This document shows, piece after piece, positions 59,767 through 64,000 of a stretch of DNA of 64,000 nucleotides. The DNA comes from Cichorium intybus (taxonomy: Eukaryota > Streptophyta > Magnoliopsida > Asterales > Asteraceae): the NCBI GenBank assembly GCA_023525715.1, contig CM042012.1, positions 115,669,298-115,733,297 of the forward strand, given 5' to 3'. The first letter of the stretch is position 1. The number at the start of each line of letters is the position of its first letter. Made by a program: the position numbers and the translations under genes. The notes under the pieces were generated by a model. The model searched no databases. It was given only the letters and a program-made list of their open reading frames with translations, and was not told where the DNA came from.

Positions 59767-62700
59767 AATTCTCTCCTCCTTCAAAAGATTTCGTCCCCGA
59801 AATCATACAAACAAGCGAGGGTATTTATATCTCGTTACAATTTCGGTTTCCCATATTATATGGAAACATTCATGGTATTGCCAAAGCACTTTTACCATAC
59901 TAGTCTTCTATTTCGTGATTACATCACTGTTCATCTAACATTCCTCCGGTTGTCCCAGGTACCTTAACTACTTATTTACCTTCATTTCAGCATGAGGTAT
60001 TCGTTGAAATTTGTCAATCCATGTTCTCAGAACCATGAGACCCATAGAAAACATTACAAATATCGTGAAGTTCATCATGAAACTACGGTCAATACATCAC
60101 AATTCTTACTCTTTGGGACATATAGAAATGTCCAATAAATGAGGGCTTGACTTTCTTTTCGTCCCAAGCAGATTTTTAGTCTTTCCAAGGGATATTTTGA
60201 ACACTGTCATCTTTCCCTATTTGGAATTTCAACGGTTTTACTCGGCAATCCGCATACTAATTTTGTGGATTTTTGTCTATTTCCAAGCTTTCTCAATTTG
60301 CCTAATCTTTTCTTCTGTTTGAGGTACACTCTCGGGTTCAGCCAACGGCTTCTCCCCAACTTCGGTCTAGCAAATCGGCGTGTAACCCGATATTCTATAC
60401 TATGCATTTTACGAGCCATTTAAATGCTGATACGAAAACTATTATTATCTACGGGTTCTACCAAATATAGACGATCTTCTCATCTTCCGCCAAGGTCTAT
60501 TGTGCAAATTTCAAGCATATCTTCTAGAGCCTGCATCATTATCTCGCCTCGTCTATCAATATGCAAATCATATACAGTACTTACTAGTACTTTTGAACTA
60601 ATTATTCTTGGGATTTTTGCCAAAATCAGCGAATAATTCTATTTTCTCGACTCGGTACAATCGACACCGGTAGCTCACGTCGACAAATTACTCTTTCTAT
60701 GTAGTTTTTCACTACTTTTCGATCTTAATTCCTTCCCTGGTCGGTATAAATTTACGTTAATTTCATCATCCGGTTAACTATTACCCATATGGTGACATAC
60801 TCATGCGATACTTGCAGAGATATTTATTACAAAATCTATAATAATTTCGTCCCATTTCTTCTTTGGGACAGACAACGGTAAGTTTCTTCGTATGCTTCTG
60901 CTGGTTTGACTTTACTTTCACACAAGCCAAACACTTTTCACATGTCTTTCAATGTCTTTCTTTAGTCCCGGCCACCAATGCATAGGTTACATCATTCTAC
61001 ACAGTTTGGTACTGCCCCGGGCATTTTGCATATCTACCCCAATATACATCTTTTAAGGGTAGATTTCATATCTCGTTTTGCTTTGGAACTCACATACGTA
61101 ACCCCAAGGGTTTTCAATCGTCATGAGTTTCTAACTAGCTTCTTTCGATAGCTAATCATTCATTCACTTTTCACGTTTTCAGACTTGCACACTTCTTTCT
61201 GTGCTACCCGAATCAACTCAGGTAATCAATTCGCCACACTCACATATGTGGTTGTATCTTTCAAAGAATATTCTTTTCAATTCAAGGCATCTATAGCCAC
61301 ATCTGCCTTTTCAAGATGGTACAAGATTTCATAACCGAAATCTTTAAGTAACCCATCTAACTTTGCTATCTCTTATTCAGCTTCCTTTTTAATCAATTAA
61401 GTACTTCAAACTTATATGATTTCGTATAAACAGTAAGCTTTACACCATATAAATAGTGTTTCCAAAGCTTCAATGTCAAAGTCATAATTGCTACTGCAAT
61501 ATCATGTATCCAAAATCAACTCTGGATGCATTTCTATAAAACAATTTATCTTCTCCGCTTAGCGATAATGCTAACACCGGAGCTTCACATAAGGTTTGTT
61601 TCAACTTTTGAAAAGTTACATGTGGTCTTTCTACCACTCAGACTTTTCACTTTTATTGGTCAACTTTAGTCAGCTAAACAGCAATCGAGGAGCAGTTTTC
61701 TACAACTCTCCTATAATAACCCGCCAATCCAAGGAACTACAAATTTCAGTCAGATTCCTCAGGCGGTTCCAGTTTTATCACATCATCAATTCCACTGGAT
61801 TTATTTTATCATCTTTAGCACTATTATCATGCCCAAAGAATTGAAACTTCTTTTAGCCAAATTTTCATACTTGGAGAATTTTACATATCACTTAACTCAG
61901 TGAAGTAACTCCAATATTTAGCACAACTATACATCATATTCGTTCCGGTTTTGAGAATATCAGATTCTCAGTAGTCAATGCACATACACATCAACTTGTC
62001 TTTCTTCTTTTCAAACAAGATAGGGCTCCACATGATGACACATTCGGCCATATGAGACCCCAATTCAAAAACAATTTCTTCCAATTGTTTTACCACTCTG
62101 CCATCTCTGTAGAGGCTAATCAATATAGAGCCTAAATAACAGGAACGGCTCCCAAGTCTAGTTTAATCATAAGCTCTTCTCGCCAATCTGGCAGAAATCC
62201 TGGAAGTTCTTTTCACAAGAAACATCCGAGAATTTATTTAAAGTAGTACACTACTTCCACCGCTTTATTTAGCTTGGCCCATACCACGTATGCCAACTAC
62301 AACATCATTCCTTTACTAACTCTTTTCCGAGTTTAAGCAAAGGAAAATAACCGATATTCTCAACAACGGTCATTTACCATGGATTTTCGTCCATTTCATT
62401 TTTTATTTTTGAACCATCATGTTCATTTTTCTACAATTAATGTTAGCATCATTCATTGCTAACCAATTCATATACACAATTTCTTTAGGTCATTGGTAGT
62501 CATCAGCTTTAGATTTATAGGGAAAAAGGGTCCCGTAAATCCTAGGCAGACTACCCTCCAGGTGTTCAATATCTTGAACAATTTTGCTATCGACTATAGC
62601 TACTTCTAAAATTTCTTCCATAATCGTTGATGAAATATTCAGACAAGACATCAAAGTCATTGATCCAAAGCATAGCTTCATGGATCAAATATAACATATA

Positions 62701-63487
62701 CGGGGATTATATTTACAACAATGATATCTGAGACCATATTAGTCGACTCACGAGCTTGTTCCACAATCTGCTGGATTGCTCATGGTACCACTGGTCCTTC
62801 TCGACCATTCGTTCTTCTTTCTTTTCTCCCCGTTCTTTCCTGGGTTCATCACCCGTTACTCCACATTTAGCATGTGAACATTTCATAGGAAAGTGTTCTA
62901 TAGCTCCGCGCTAGACACACTTCCATGCCATCCAACAAGCTCGAGCAATATGCTCCAATTTTCTGCAATTTCAGAATTTCAACGGTAGAGTCTCTACTCT
63001 ACAATTTTCTTAGTGCTTTTCCTGCACTGATCACAATACATAGTGGCTCTGTTTTGGTCCTTTCCCTTTAAGGTTGGACCCAGTTTATGGTAACTTCTCC
63101 TAAAGCGTCCACTAATCTTTTTCTGCTTTTCTTGTAGTCTCAGCTACTTTTCTTTCACCTTGAATATCAGTCAGGGTGAGCACCCAATTTCTTTTTCTGA
63201 CCACAGCAGCTACTATTGCTTATCATGTGGATTTTCTGCTACTTGCCTCTTTGCCCCTCGTTCAATGGAGCCTTGAGAAAAGGGCTGGTCTACTTCTTAA
63301 AGCTCCACGCCCTAAATTCCTCCAAATGAGATTCGCTGCTCATACTTCTTATACGTTAGAAGTCAGCACCAGTTAGGTTATATATGTATAATAACAACTA
63401 TATACACCTAACTATACATTATGTCTACTATCTCAAGGTTTAAGTCCAGGAATCTACTCTATAGACACCTAGTTCACTTAAACCACG
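59767..63487 (-). pseudogene. decayed gypsy pol (element F)
   Basis: Minus-strand fragments still match Ty3 pol. Near 62040-61975 an RT stretch reads SPILFEKKKDKLMCMCIDY. Near 60960-60890 the integrase zinc-binding end reads CEKCLACVKVKSNQQKH. Many stops and shifts. The interior is only 3.7 kb, so large parts are lost. A purine tract AAGGAGGAGAGAA borders the left LTR. Confidence 0.7.
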
Positions 63488-63499
63488 GCTCTGATACCA
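63488..63499 (-). other. primer-binding site (tRNA-iMet) of element F
   Basis: GCTCTGATACCA on the + strand, 3 bp from the right LTR. Confidence 0.88.
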
Positions 63500-63502
63500 A
63501 CT

Positions 63503-64000
63503 TGTAACACCCGGCTTTTAAAACAAAAACACCCCTGAAAATTTTTTCATTTATAATAAAGGTTTCATTACATAAAACCATAATAAACGGGGTATATTTT
63601 AATAAAAACGGGTACAAGTGTATCAAGGAGAGTATGAAATACCAAATCTCCTTTAAAGCCGGGCTGCTACTGACAGCATCTACAAGTCCACTTCTTGAGT
63701 CACGGACTTTATCCTTACCCTTACCAGGGATATGCTAACCTGCAGGGACATTTAACAAACTGTATGAGCTACAAAGCTCAGTGAGTAATCATATCTGCAA
63801 ATAACACATATAAAAATACATTCATATATATGTGTTTGGATATCGGATCCAAACTCCTAGCCTTACTGGCTGACCAAGTATTTCTTAGGATTTCACATCC
63901 TAGTCTGTAGCCTTACAGGCTGATTCATGATAACCTGAAATTATCAGGCCACGTCAGTCATTTGCACAATAATCATATCTAACCATTTCTGTCCCATGTT
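63503..64000 (-). repeat. 5' LTR of element F, partial
   Basis: Begins TGTAACACCCGGC. Only the first 498 bp (+ orientation) are in the window. Confidence 0.88.

Larger units (their letters stand above)
57577..64000 (-). mobile_element. Ty3/gypsy element F, minus strand, runs off the window
   Basis: Left LTR 57577-59766, degraded interior 59767-63487, Met primer site 63488-63499, and right LTR from 63503 to beyond the window. It is inserted into copia E. The left flank is GTCGT; the right flank is not visible. Confidence 0.87.

Overview
This is plant nuclear DNA, from a repeat-rich intergenic part of a eudicot genome. The retrotransposon proteins resemble those I associate with Asteraceae, but that placement is a guess. 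Almost everything is transposable-element sequence. The only convincing host genes are two intronless single-C2H2 zinc-finger genes at 28615-29100 and 47110-47586. I see no rRNA gene, functional tRNA gene, CRISPR array or bacterial operon.

Layout. (1) 1-4811: Ty3/gypsy chromovirus relic (A) with a partial LTR, a tRNA-iMet primer site, no gag, two protease domains and a broken pol. (2) 4812-21920: a Ty1/copia element (B, + strand) fused in frame to A. B is split by a young Athila-type non-autonomous retroelement at 5482-12047 (two ORFs, LTRs of 1101 bp differing at about six sites, TSD GGCAC). It is split again by a second copia copy (C, minus strand, 13399-21058). (3) 21921-24130: another LTR-element 3' end, a tRNA-derived SINE with an 11-bp TSD, and one end of a CACTA transposon. 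(4) 24131-29801: the first zinc-finger locus with its upstream block, a Stowaway MITE and a Mutator-like MITE, plus the relic flank of a third copy. (5) 29802-about 45600: a CACTA transposon that lacks most of its transposase core and carries a long telomere-like array. One of its introns contains a TA tract and a minus-strand gypsy element (D, 35998-44314), which itself contains a solo copia LTR. (6) 45601-48660: the second zinc-finger gene. (7) 48693-about 51450: an older CACTA transposase relic carrying a hAT MITE with a perfect 8-bp TSD. (8) 51450-54166: TA microsatellites and duplicated spacer. (9) 54167-57576: the 5' part of another copia copy (E). It is interrupted by a minus-strand gypsy element (F) that runs off the window end.

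How it fits together. One copia family appears four times (B, C, the solo LTR, E). By LTR divergence counted by eye, the Athila-type insertion is youngest (about 0.5%), then D (about 1.5%) and C (about 2%). The two zinc-finger genes share coding sequence and an upstream block of about 200 bp, so the locus is a tandem duplication later expanded by transposons. The most unusual signal is a CG-rich bipartite site, two 10-bp halves around a 12-bp AT-rich spacer. It recurs in the LTRs of two unrelated gypsy families and once inside the Athila-type element.
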